Positions 46,840-57,935 of a stretch of 64,000 nt of DNA are shown piece after piece. The notes below the pieces were generated by a model. The model had not been told where the DNA came from and ran no database searches. It saw nothing but the letters and a program-made list of their open reading frames with translations. Positions within the stretch are counted from its first letter, which is position 1, and each line of letters begins with the position of its first letter. Source of the stretch: Dryomyza anilis (Eukaryota > Arthropoda > Insecta > Diptera > Dryomyzidae); the NCBI GenBank assembly GCA_951804985.1, contig OX638133.1:68702367-68766366 (forward strand). The letters run 5' to 3'. A program made the position numbers and the translations under genes.

Positions 46840-47090
46840 TTGAGACGTTTAAGTAAATGGCCCTTAGGTCGAGTTCTCTAATCATTTGAGCTGCACTTGT
46901 CATGTGGCCTACAGTTAGATGCCAAATCCGAACAGCGGGATCACCGCCGTTCTTAGGCAATGTTTAACACTCGTCTGTTTGTCATTGACTGCCGCGAGGT
47001 AGTGTCGTATAGAACAATGTTTTCTATGAAAATATGTTGACAGTCGCTGGGATCGAACCCGGGACCTTTCGGCTCGTGGTCCAAGACAAC
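46840..47090 (-). mobile_element. tRNA-derived SINE, copy 6 (old, diverged)
   Basis: Minus-strand order: GGACCACGAGCCGAAAGGTC, the B box GGTTCGATCCC, ATTTTCATAGAAAACATTG, and a body with GTTCGGATTTGGCATC and GTGCAGCTCAAATG. The A box region is lost. Its B box is closer to the canonical tRNA B box than in the younger copies. Confidence 0.75.
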
Positions 47091-47904
47091 AGCGAGTTTT
47101 GACTCGTACCGTTTTGACTTAATAACGTCGGTGGCTCGATTGATTAATATAAAAAACATAAAAATTACACGTAAAATGAAGAAAAAACTCAGATGTAGAA
47201 ATAATTTATGAGATATCCATTGCAAATGTTTTTCTCATTTTGTAAAGCAGTGTTTTTTTTATAAAATTTTGTAATTTTTATGGATTTTTGAAATATGGGT
47301 TAGACATATTGTAGACAAAATAATTAATTAATAAAAAAAACCGAAATACATGGTCATGTTCCAGGTTTCAACGAATTCCGATTGTAATCCATATACAATT
47401 TGTACTCAAACAGTTCTAAATATGATGTCACAATACAAAAAGTTCTTTTCCAAAGAAATTCAAATCGTCCAAGTCAAACCAAACGGATTGAATTCAATTG
47501 AAAAACAAATTTTTGTACTGAGACATCGTATTTAAAACCGTTGTTTACAAATTTTATATAAACTTTGATTGGAATTCGATCGAAAGCTAGAACATGACCA
47601 TTATTATTCGGTATATTTCGGTATTTTTTATAATTTAGTTATTTTGTCTAACAATTTGTCTTACGTTGAATGTTAAAAATCTTACAGTTTAAATAACCAG
47701 TCGCAAAATTTAATTGAAAACAATTAAAAACAAGTTGTCTTCTAAACCAAGCATTTTCTAAAAGTAAAAAATCCAATACCAATTGAGTTGTTAGAATCTC
47801 GGTGCTACACGCACAGCCCATTTTCGAAGCCGTAATTACGGTGTAATTAAGTTACCGCTATAACGCGAAAAAAAACCAATCAAAATGTCCGGTCATCTAT
47901 TTAC
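47091..47904. other. AT-rich stretch, no gene
   Basis: A 61-codon ORF (47350-47535) has no features. Nothing else recognised. Confidence 0.4.
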
Positions 47905-48460
47905 ATGTTTTTTTTAGATGTTGCTGTTGTGGCAAATAATCCTAGCAACACATGCACTCAGTTGGTTGCAGCAGCAATTGATGTGTTGCACCAACGAGAG
48001 CAGACAGACAGACATAGACAATTGAACAATTTATTTATTTTTTGTTCATTTCATCATCATCATTATGTTCATCATCTACTGCATCTTCCGCTGCGAGCAA
48101 ATACAGCTATATGACCTCTTGGAACCTTGGAACGGCATACAAGCAACAGCAACAACACAGCAACCACAAGAACAGCAGCAACATTAGCAAAAGCAGCAGC
48201 AGCAACAACAACAACGAGCAGAGCAAAAATAGCAGCAGCATCATCAAATGAAAGCAACTTCTTGCTGTTCTAACGACAACAACAACAGCAATAATTTGCT
48301 GCAGCTGCAGTTATTGCTGCCATTGCAAGGAACAACATTATAAAAGAGCTCAAATTAAAGCATACAATTGGTGGAAGTGGCCAGAGGTGTCCGCAAAATA
48401 ACCGCAAAAAGTAGCAGCAACAACAACAATAAAAGCAACAAGAACAACACCCAATGCAAT
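47905..48460. other. GC-richer CAG/CAA-rich (opa-like) region 8
   Basis: It opens with a T-run and AG (47908-47917), a good 3' splice-site context, followed by ATG at 47918. The 35-codon frame there starts MLLLWQIILATHALS and looks like a signal peptide. From 48140 on, AGCAACAGCAACAAC/CAGCAGCAGCAA repeats give Q/N/S runs in every plus frame. It may be a regulated exon or 5' leader, but coding is unproven. Confidence 0.4.
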
Positions 48461-49495
48461 AAGGAAGAAATGTTTATAAAATTTATTTAAAAAAAAATAT
48501 TATTGAAAAATCAGCAACTCTTAATTTTGTCCATCAGTTTTGTTTTTTTTTTTTGTTATATTTGCTAAATGTTTTGTTATTTTAACTAAAATATTTGTTA
48601 AACACTTATCGTTAACAAATATTAAGTTGGTTCTTGTGCAACTTTTGCGAAACGTAACATTGAGTCAGAAGTGATTGAAAATACAACGAATAAACACAAA
48701 TTGAGGTTTAACGCGCATGACATTATTTAACCGGGTTGCCAAAAGTTTCTCAGAAAATTGTACATTTCCCAATATTCAATATAAAGTTCAAAACTACCTT
48801 ACAGGCAAAAGATCGTAACCAACAAAAATTACAGAAAAAATTTACAGGATTCGAAAAAAACATGAGCTGTCAATAAAAATAATAATAGTGTGGTCCAATT
48901 TCCAAAATATCCATTACATGCAGAAATATTTGAAGAAAAATGTAGTTACGATGTTTTCCCTATTTATTTCGAAAATATTTTCAATTGTACTACTTACGAT
49001 AGGTAAATAGACTTAAACACAAACGGTTTGGTATTCCGGATTTAGGTAAACGGCAACAGGGAAATAACCCGTACAGGAACATTTTGGCATATGTTTAATA
49101 AAAATTGAGACTAGCCAGTGGTCAGTATTTTACTTTGATGGAAAAATGCATTTAAATTTTATATTTTTGCTTTAAAGGTGGACATATTATCTACAAATAC
49201 TCATATTTTTAGATTTTCTACCATTGCCACAAATGGAGTTAAAAATACTTAAATTAGTCACTAAAAGAAATATTAAAATTATTTATATACGATAATAAGT
49301 GGTATATCGCTTTATTTCAAATTTGGACCTCGAAATTCAAAAATATTACTATGCAGGACATTCTACTCATAAAGAGGTTTCCAAAACTGCAATAAATCAA
49401 AAATACCCAAAATGTTCGTAACGATGTTCTCCCCTAACAAAATACAATAAAAAATTTATATTTATTTAGTTCAGAGAACTTTAACACTTACTGTC
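48461..49495. other. AT-rich stretch, no gene
   Basis: Nothing recognised. Confidence 0.4.
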
Positions 49496-49943
49496 AGTTT
49501 TTCAGTGCTAGTTGAATTAGTTCGTTTAGTGGTTTACACTTCGTTTAAAATCGGAATCGATTGTTTCAGAGAACTTCAACCGTCATTTAAACTTAGTTTA
49601 AACGACCGATGCTGGAGGTTTAAACTACGTTTAAACATTCGATGTTTTTGACATGAAATTTCCTCACAACACTTTTTACTATTTTCTGTCGCTGCGTTGT
49701 TTCACAATTATTATTAATTGTTGTACCATTTTTTTAATTTTTTTAATTTTGAATGACATTTATCAGAAGTTAAAATCGAGAGAATTATTGTCATTAGCCT
49801 GTGGTGCCATATGTATTGTCTTTGTCTGTGTTCATTTTAAATTATCAGACAAAAACTGCTAACAAAATTAAATGTCGTTAAATTTAAAAAGAAGATTAAT
49901 TAAACGAAGTTTCAATTACGTTTAAACTAGCACTGAAAAACTT
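49496..49943. mobile_element. AGTTTTTCAGTGC TIR element with GTTTAAAC repeats (about 448 bp)
   Basis: The left AGTTTTTCAGTGCTAGTT and right AACTAGCACTGAAAAACT are perfect 18-bp inverted repeats. Four perfect GTTTAAAC palindromes lie at 49596, 49618, 49629 and 49921. A related right end (GTTTAAACTTGCACTGAAAA) occurs at 3093-3115. The target duplication is not identified. Confidence 0.7.
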
Positions 49944-49993
49944 AATATAAAAAAAACTATTTAATTGCAATTGTCATTTTTTTATATTTAATC

Positions 49994-51160
49994 CAGGCCT
50001 GGCATATTTTGTCCATTAAATCCACTTAAAAAATCAATGGTTTTTCGATTTTATTTATTACCGTGATTTTTCGTAAATACTCAGAAAAAATACAATAAAA
50101 TCAATAGTTTTTTTTTGCTATTAAAATTACTCAATAGAATAAATTACTATTTTTACCATTAAACTATTATTTTAATCATTAAATACAACAAAATACTATT
50201 AAAACTATTAAAAACTGTTAGATTATTTTTGAATTTATATGAAAATAATTATTTTTTGTATACTATTAAATCAATATTTTTGAGTGTATTTATTATTTTA
50301 TTAATAAAATATTACAACGTACAAAATGTATCTGTAGTTTTAAGACTACGCTTTATTTTTTGAAAATTTAAGATCTGGATATAATCTAAAAATTAAGAAC
50401 ATTTATATGTATCTCTTTTAGATGAAATGTCGTAAGAAGTCGTTAATAAAATGATCCAAAATTTGAAAAGTAAAATAATTCTTTAACAAATGATTTATAG
50501 TGAGCGATGATTCGATAAATAACTAATGAATCGATGGAATTTTCAGAAATAAGATATTTTTTAGTTGGATATAGTTTGAATTTACTTCCAGCCGATTTTA
50601 CTTTAATCTATCAAAGTCGTAGGCATTTGATTAAATCTATTAGATTCTAAAGAGTTGCCCTGCCTTTGGGGAAGACATTCATAATATTTTTGATCAGGTT
50701 CTTAGACCGTTTCATAACTCTCCAATATGACTGATCCAGTATACAGCGGAAAACGACTTAAATTTAAATACGAAGGAGAAGTTTGGTACCAAAATCAAAA
50801 TCTAGAATATCATCCATATCTGATCAACTTCCAGATCCAACACGGTGTATTGTTTTCACAAATAATGTTATAACAAAATGTTTTGAGCAGTTCTCGATAG
50901 CGACATGTCGAAAGTAATGGCGCATAATCATAGACAATTTAAAGACGACTTTAAAATTAAATTCGCCTTTTTTTGAACATTTTCACATAGAATTAAATGT
51001 CAAAAAGCTGATTGTAAATTTAAAGTCTTTAAATTTAAAGTCTTTTAATAAATCCATTTTTTTATATAAAATAAAACAAAACAAAAAATGCTAATAAAAA
51101 CCAACAAAAAAAAAATCGGTGGACTGGATTTTTTTAAGTCCGGTTTTTTCCAGCCATTGA
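49994..51160 (+). mobile_element. Putative hAT-like relic, copy C, with nested MITE
   Basis: It begins CAGGCCTGGCATATTTTG. 50330-50400 matches copy B (TTTTTTGAAAATTTAAGATC followed by TGGATATAA). It ends TAAGTCCGGTTTTTTCCAGC followed by CATTG, as in the 94-bp element. A CACTC-type MITE is nested at 50080-50286. No clean 8-bp duplication was found, so the full extent is uncertain. Confidence 0.4.
50080..50286. mobile_element. CACTCAGAAAAA MITE (207 bp), same family as 24.35 kb
   Basis: TA flanks both ends (50078-50079 and 50287-50288). The ends are CTCAGAAAAAATAC and TTTTTGAGTG. The interior contains ATAGTTTTTTTTTGCTATT, TCAATAGAATAAATTA and TATACTATTAAATCAATA, as in the CACCCAG copies. Confidence 0.75.
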
Positions 51161-51545
51161 TTAGGTGTAAACCCTGTTTATGGCACAGAGAATAGATTCA
51201 TACAGAGAACAGCAGATAGAGAGCACACTGCAAGCAAGTGTTTCGGTTTTATACATGACTATGGTACGTGCGCATTTTTGAACAACAGGAGGCACAAATC
51301 GCATGCATTCTTTATCGCTTCATTTTCCACACTTATGTTCAAATTTTGATTTGTTGTAAATAACTGCTTAAAATATTTGTTTTAAGATAAGCAACTTTGA
51401 ATAATAAACAGGTTGGTAATTATAGCAGTAACCATACAGACATCTGTGAAAACAAAGATAAGTTGCCCATAAGGTTACATAGAAAAATATGGGGTATTTT
51501 ATTTAATTTCATGTAAGGTATAAGAATTGGTAAAGTAATCAATGC
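51161..51545. other. AT-rich spacer
   Basis: Nothing recognised. Confidence 0.35.
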
Positions 51546-51556
51546 ATTTAAATACT

Positions 51557-51803
51557 AATAATAATAGATTGGCGCAACCATTCTGAATAACTTAGGTCGA
51601 GCTGTATTCCAAGTGGTGGCACCTACAGTTTGATGCCAAATCCGAACGGCTGGGTGAGAGCTTTTTCATAGGCACTTTTTACTCTCGTAGGTTTGCAATT
51701 AACTGCCGAGAGGTAGCACGGTTGTTAAGCCCCATCCCAGATTTGAATCTGTGCTACGGGATCTTTCGCAGTACAACGCATTAACCGCTGAGTTACCGAC
51801 GCT
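51557..51803 (-). mobile_element. tRNA-derived SINE, copy 7, with 11-bp target duplication
   Basis: ATTTAAATACT lies at 51546-51556 and at 51814-51824. About 10 extra bases (ACACACTGGA) sit between the SINE 5' end and the right duplication. On the minus strand it starts AGCGTCGGTAACTCAGCGG and has a decayed B box, with the family body and a TTATTATT-type tail. Confidence 0.82.
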
Positions 51804-51824
51804 ACACACTGGAATTTAAATACT

Positions 51825-53199
51825 CAATATTCTTATATTATTGAAACTATTTAGTTTATGCTTTAAAAATGCGCTTAAAATATTTGCAACCAATTTCATT
51901 AATAAAAATACATAAAAAAATCTTCCAATAACTACAGAAACTTCAACCGCAAATGAAGCTCTAAAGCGTTGCCAACAATTGAGCCACAAACATACTTCAA
52001 ATAGCAGAAACAACAACCAGCAGCAACAGAAAAAGCGAAACCCCAGTTGAAACAGCGGCCAACAAGAAATAAAACCCAATAAACATAAATTTTTCTGAGC
52101 CAGCGACAATTTAACGAAAAATAAATTTAAAATAAAAAAACATTCGTAGGCCCAGAGACAACCATTTAAAATGGTCTGCTTTTTGGCTCAAACCCAACGT
52201 AGATGATGATGAAGCAAGAGATGCCGAAAATGAAACAGCAAAGTAATCAACTGATGTTAATGATGAACCAACTAACCAAGCCTACAAACGGAATTTTTGT
52301 TTATTCTTTCGTGGAATTTCCTTTTCCACTTTAATAATAGTATTTCTTGTGATGATGTATTTCTCGTTTTCTTGTGTTGGACTTTTCTACACCTCGCCTT
52401 TAATACTGTTTTATGGCTTGGTCGTTTTCTTGTGGTCGCACTTCTCGAAGTTCGTACCGTGTTTAAAGATTATCCTGCATTTCTTCACAGTTTTCAACAG
52501 TTTCTTAAAATGCACACTCAAAATAATTATTTGTGTAATGAACAAATAACAAAAATTACTAAAATCAGAATTGAAAAAAAACCACACAGCTAAAAAATGT
52601 TTTTAATATGGTTCAAACTCAAAAATGTTCAAACAAAACCTATGATTACCAGATTCATAATGTTAATGACAAAATAATAAGTTCATTGAATGAAAATTTA
52701 GAAACTGAAGCTGATTACAAACAAATAGTAATACCTTTCATGTTTCAAGCTGAAAGATTTCTACTTAAAACCCCTAACACCCTTTTTCCAGTCCACATTA
52801 GATCACCTCAGACTGGTGACAGACAAGAACCAGTGAAAATTGTAAGAGACAAGAACAGAGACAACACTGAACACAGACAAGTGACATTGAAAGATAGGGC
52901 GCAAAAGAAAAAAGAGTCCATTCTAGTGTTGTATAGCGAAATAATGATGGTATCTTGTATTTGTCTTGCATTTCAATTGAAATTATTTTCTATAAATGAT
53001 TCTTTCTGTGCAGTCGGCATAATGATTAATTGATTGATTTGATTCTGTAATAAATTGGTTTGTTACGTTGAATACCGAGAAGTTGTTACCCCCACCACGA
53101 GACACATCACACAGTGATGATAATTGTGTTAGAATTATAAAACAAAAATTAATCAAATGCGTGAACGAAACACCAGACAAAAGGTACAACTAACTGCCT
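51825..53199. other. AT-rich stretch with a 141-codon ORF
   Basis: An ORF at 52608-53033 (plus) encodes a mixed-composition product with a charged middle (RDKNRDNTEH, QKKKES) and no domain, signal peptide or homologue that I recognise. It is one of the few long ORFs outside a GC island. It lacks a convincing start context or splice evidence, so it stays unassigned. Confidence 0.3.
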
Positions 53200-53460
53200 G
53201 AAAAGTTAGAATATTTCACGGCATCGATCGAAGTATTCCCGGTACAAGAAGCTGTGTGTGTCAATGGTGGTCATCATTAAGTTGAACGGAGAACTGGTTC
53301 TGCACAACAACCACAGTCGGTCGGTCGAAGTGTCCGTCGGACTGTCGACCAACCCAAAGGTTGATGCAAATATTTGACCTGGTGCTGCTGCTACGGCGGC
53401 AAAAATAGTTGAAATTATCGCATACGAAATACGTGCGAAATACAGCACGTGTCAACGGAA
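53200..53460. other. GC-rich island 9
   Basis: GC-richer block with overlapping minus-strand ORFs of 80 and 64 codons, and GGTCGGTCGAAGTGTCCGTC on the plus strand. No recognised domain. Possible exon or regulatory element. Confidence 0.3.
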
Positions 53461-53779
53461 ATATTTGCGATAATTGAGAAGATCAGGCCCGGCTGCAAAA
53501 AATTTGAGTTAAAGTTAATCGGTGGAAATCGGTTAGTTAAAGTGACAATTTCAATATTCAAATAAAAACAAAAAATAAAATTTATCTGACAGATTGTTTT
53601 TAACTGATAGTTAAAAGTTTTATGCAACCGGCCGTCAATAAATTAACTTTTCTAAAAATTGTTGAGATTTTTGAAAATTGTTGATACATGTAGTTAATTG
53701 AAGTTAATTGAAAGTTTAAAAAAAAAATCAACTTCTCAGTAATTTTTATGTTATTGTATTTTTTGTGGATTTTATTGTA
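53461..53779. other. AT-rich spacer
   Basis: Short repeats of GTTAATTGAAGTTAATTGAA occur at 53693-53715. Nothing else. Confidence 0.35.
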
Positions 53780-54516
53780 TTGTTTTTGAATTTTTTTATA
53801 AATAACATAATTTCAATAGGATTTATGGTTTCTTTCGCTACCGAGAACCTTTCGCTACCGAGAACCTTTCGCTACCGAGAACCTTTCGTTAAAACATACT
53901 TTATGGAAAAAATCCACCGTCTTGGATCTGGAAGCCGTTTCAGCCTAATCAAATCTATTTTGAATGTTTTTTTTTAACAGGACAAATCGTCAGAACCTAA
54001 GAGATTCAATCAATGTCAACCGCTATAAAAATGTACTTAGAATTTGCATGAATTAAATCCATAGTTTCGGATACTACATCCAGCTAATTATATAATTAAA
54101 TTATTTGGTTCTAGATGGAGGCCTGTGTTGGCTATGTAGGCGATTATAATATATGAAACATTTTATTATCAACTTCTCCACAGATTTCATCCAGCAGTTA
54201 TCCAAATAATTGTTTTCGATTTGGTGGTTTATATCCAATTCTTAAATTTCATAAAATATATCTTACCCTGAAAACCACAAATATATTTCCTAAGTTGTAA
54301 TTCGAAAAATGTACAAAACTCAAAAAAATCCAAAAAAAAGTCCAAAAATAATGGATTTATAAAACTTTTTGGAGTGGACTGGATAGCACAGCCCTGTCCA
54401 TAGGTAATAATTTAAAAACTGTATAAAAAACAATAAAAAAAATCCAAAAAAAAGTACAAAAATTATGTATTTTTTTAAGTGGCTTTTTGGAGTGGAGAAA
54501 ATAACACAGCCCTGAT
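53780..54516 (-). mobile_element. 'GGATTTTT' repeat (putative hAT relic), copy A
   Basis: Two tandem ends, ...GGATAGCACAGCCCTG (to 54396) and ...AAATAACACAGCCCTG (to 54515), follow sequence that on the minus strand matches 39700-39850. The minus-strand start CAGGGCTGTG is hAT-like. A 17-bp minisatellite is included at 53833-53888. Confidence 0.5.
53833..53888 (+). repeat. 17-bp minisatellite, 3.3 units
   Basis: The perfect unit TTTCGCTACCGAGAACC occurs at 53833, 53850 and 53867, followed by a partial TTTCG. Confidence 0.97.
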
Positions 54517-55539
54517 CGTTTTGTATACTATCAAATATCATTGAGATAGACTTGAAATGGTTAATGCTTGGTGTTCACTATTTCATATTGTCATTTTTGC
54601 GACGCAGAAACTGTCCAAAATTAAACTTTTTATTAACTATGTCAATCGAAATCAAAATATCGACACATATTGGCATTTACCTTTAAACTTTGCCGTGTCG
54701 AACCACTTTAATGAATTTTCGAACATGAAATGAAACTGACCCGAAACGACATAGTGAAAACCAACCAAAAGTAATTTAAAGTATTTGACAAACATTGAAA
54801 TAAACATAAATTAACTTAACTGAATATTTTTGACCATTACTGTTATTTTTAAATGTTTTATTTGAATAAATCACATTTCAAATATGGAATATTCCATTTT
54901 AAATCAACGAATCGATTTGTACCCTCAGAAATAATTCAAATTTTGTACAAATGTTGTACCTTATTAAACTAAGACAATTTATAAATTTTGGACCTCTAGC
55001 TTATATGGTTCCCGAAATATGGCGGCTTAAATAGTGAAAATATAGGTAAAAACTCACAAAGGTGGGCCAACTTAATTGCATTTATCTTAAAAACTAGTTT
55101 ATGTATTTGGTCAATTGAGGTTTCATTTGAAAGGTGTAAAGATGGCCTTTAATATGGCATATCATTTTATTTTTGTATACAAAGGTAAAAGGTCATTATC
55201 ACATGTTCTAAATTTTGATATGATATTTCTCAACAATCCATATTTTTGAAATTTTAAGCAAAAATATTTGTTATTTCGGATTTTCAAAAAAAATATATGT
55301 GTAAATATGGCAAAAAATTTGATCAATACAATTAATTTTTAATTGAATTGATTAAATATTTAATTAATACATTAACAAAAAATAAACAAAAATATTACAG
55401 CAATACAATTATGGAATAATTGTATTGATTAAATATTTAATCATCGTAATTAATAAATTAACAGAAAAAGACAAAAAGTTACATCAATACAATTAAATAA
55501 TTTGCTGAAACGACTATTGAATTAATTGCATTTACAATC
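54517..55539. other. AT-rich stretch, no gene
   Basis: AT-rich. ATTAATTAAATATTTAATCAAT-type inverted words cluster at 55330-55450. Nothing else recognised. Confidence 0.4.
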
Positions 55540-55640
55540 GCCGTTGCTGAGTACACGACGCGACTTCGCGATCCGAGCTTGCAGCGAATTAACGCCGGCA
55601 AACAAGCAAACGATGGAATTTTCTTTTGCGTGCATATTAT
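55540..55640. other. Short GC-rich block
   Basis: About 75 bp (CGCCGTTGCTGAGTACACGA...GCCGGCAAACAAGC) stands out in AT-rich surroundings. Too short to assign. Confidence 0.3.
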
Positions 55641-56723
55641 TCCCATTTGGTATATGCCAAGATATACACTTATAGAGCTTGATCATCCTCTATGTGTGTC
55701 GTCAAAAATGGTGATGATGGCAATGGTTGCCATCATTAACTGAATGAGAATCATAAAGACTGTGAAGAACTATTTTAAACCTAGTAAAAAATAAAAACCG
55801 CTTATATCAGATTTCGGTTCCCTAGTAGAAATTTATCTGGGGCAGTCATGACATAATTGTCATACAACTTATCGGGTTATGCCAAGATATAAATATCATC
55901 CTACATAATTTCTACTAGAATGTCCGTAACCTGAATAATTCAATGATCAGTGCCCGGAATAATTTCTACTACGAATTTACGATATATTTCAATTAATTCA
56001 CGTAGAAATCTATATATTCAAAGATTTATAACAATAAAGTGCAAAAATAAATAGTATAATTAAATCTTAATTTTCTACTTGATCCATTTCTTTATTTAAT
56101 AAAAAAAAAAACGAAACAAACAACAACAAAAAATACATTACAGGTGAACGTAGTGAAAAAAGTGAAAGTTTCGCAATTTTTCTTTAGCATTTCACAAAAC
56201 TTTTGCGCTGTAGTTATTACTTTGTGCACGAATACCGACCGACCGACCGACCAACCGCCATGGAGATGCGATCGTAGTTGAGGTACAAAAAATAAAAATA
56301 GAGTGAAGTTTACCATACGCTGCCGGTTAAAACTAGTTTTTAGATTGACCGCTTTACAGTAGTAGTAAAAACTTTGCTAAATTTTATCGAATAGAGTTGA
56401 AAATATAAAAAAATAGTTTTATTTTTAGTTAAACACGTTTGAGTATTGCTTCGTAAATTAGCAGCTCATTTAGGAGGAAAATAACAAACGATATCTCAAA
56501 CGAACAAAAGTGAATCTATCTGCTAAGAAATATTCCCACGCGTGAATAATTAAAAACAAAATGTTGTGGCGATTGCCACATTCAATTAACATATATTATA
56601 AATGCAATAGAATGGTTAGTTTATTAGCTATCAATTCGTTCTTAATATTTTACAGAAGCTAAAGCGAAGGGTTTTTTTTATCGTGAGTGTGAGTTGGTCT
56701 ATGCTCTGACGGAGTACTACGTA
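55641..56723. other. AT-rich stretch with CCGA microsatellite
   Basis: A CCGACCGACCGACCGACC tract lies at 56235-56253. CTAGTAGAAATT / AATTTCTACTAG inverted words lie at 55823 and 55905. No gene. Confidence 0.4.
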
Positions 56724-57068
56724 CAATTAAAATAAAATTCTGTAAGAGTAGAAAAAACGTTGCTAAAATTGCAAAAATGTTTGTTGAAAAGAGGAAAGCG
56801 CCGAATTTCGCTGAAATAGCAAACGAAAGTTTGTTGTTTTGAATAACTTTTTTTGCTATGAGAGCAGACAATTTAACCTTTTTAACAAATTTTTCAACAA
56901 TTAGTTAAAACAGCTAAAATTGCTGTAATAGCATAAAAAAATGTTTGCTTAAACAGCAAACCGTCATTTGCTGTTTCAGCGAAATCAAGCGCTTTCCTCT
57001 GCTCAGCAAACATATTTGCTGTTTTAAGAATTTTTTTTGTTACTGTTACAGACTTTTTATTTTGAGTG
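56724..57068. mobile_element. Fold-back MITE with about 100-bp terminal inverted repeats (345 bp)
   Basis: The left arm reads CAATTAAAATAAAATTCTGT, GTAGAAAAAACG, AAAATGTTTGTTGAAAAGAG and GAAAGCGC...TTTCGCTGAAATAGC. The minus-strand reading from 57068 gives CACTCAAAATAAAAAGTCTG, CAAATATGTTTGCTGAGCAG and GAAAGCGC...TTTCGCTGAAACAGC. TA lies left of the element; the right flank is TC. A 70-codon minus ORF inside is a shadow. Confidence 0.75.
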
Positions 57069-57539
57069 TCTAATGCATGTGATATAAATTCATGTTCGAA
57101 TTATGCATGAATTATTTACAATTCGATAATCGTTATTTTTGTCGCTATAGAGGGTTCATATTAAATAAAAAAATTTATTTGTCAGAAAATTTTATTTTTT
57201 GACAAAAATTTCAAAAAAAAAACACTATTCAATTTCAAAATATTTTAAGTTTCATATCGTAAATTAATCATCATTTTATCAAATTCAAAAATGGTTAGCA
57301 GGGTTAGCATTTTTTAGTATGGGACGTCGATATAACGTGATACAGTATATGTAAACTACTTACTGTTCAATTTCTTAATTAGATAATTTTTGTGTAAAAA
57401 AATTAACGCGACTGGAATTTCCTAAAAGCAACAGAGGTTTGAATGTCTTGAAATTATGTAAATTTATGATTTTGTATGAGAAACAAATTTAAAACAGAAA
57501 CGAGAAAAAAATACTGAATAAGAAAACTAAATGATTGCT
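57069..57539. other. AT-rich spacer
   Basis: Nothing recognised. Confidence 0.4.
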
Positions 57540-57619
57540 CTACCTGTACTTGAAGATATTTACATATGAAGGAAGAAACTACCTGCGATTTATGCCATTA
57601 ACACAGGTAGCTTTACCTG
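57540..57619. promoter_or_regulatory. Cluster of four TAGteam (Zelda-type) sites
   Basis: CTACCTG at 57540-57546 and 57579-57585 are reverse CAGGTAG sites. CAGGTAG occurs directly at 57604-57610, and TTACCTG (reverse CAGGTAA) at 57613-57619. The last two form an inverted pair. In Drosophila, CAGGTAG-type sites bind the pioneer factor Zelda at early zygotic enhancers and promoters. Function in this species is inferred. Confidence 0.5.
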
Positions 57620-57840
57620 TTTATAAACTCTTGAAACTATCAAATTAACTCTCTCACAATTTTAAAGAGTGTGCGGCATTGTATAAATTACAAACTAGAA
57701 AAACTGTATTTTGAATATATTTTGTGGTACTATTTTTTGTAACATTAACTATTTCCATAGTATTTATTATAGTAGAACCATAAACATCAGCAGTTCAGTT
57801 GCCAGTTTATTGCTAAAAATTGCCACAACCTCATGCTCAC
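57620..57840. other. AT-rich spacer
   Basis: Nothing recognised. Confidence 0.3.
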
Positions 57841-57847
57841 CGACTAG

Positions 57848-57935
57848 GAGGTTGCCGCAACCGAATTAAGAGGTTGTTGCAACTACTTTATCAGTTGTTG
57901 CCGCGACCGAATGATTCGGGAGGTTGTCGCAACAA
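57848..57935. repeat. Four degenerate GGTTG-N-CAACC palindromes
   Basis: GGTTGCCGCAACC (57850-57862), GGTTGTTGCAACT (57872-57884), AGTTGTTGCCGCGACCG (about 57893-57909) and GGTTGTCGCAACA (57922-57934) form an array with CCGAATT/CCGAATG spacers. They could be binding sites for a dimeric factor or a subterminal array of an unrecognised element. Confidence 0.6.

Noticed and set aside
48042..48251. Short Q/N/S-rich ORF as a protein gene
   Set aside because: It is a translation of CAG/CAA/AGC repeats, and similar runs appear in other frames.
52608..53033. 141-codon ORF as a gene
   Set aside because: No recognisable domain, no start or splice support. Kept only as a note.
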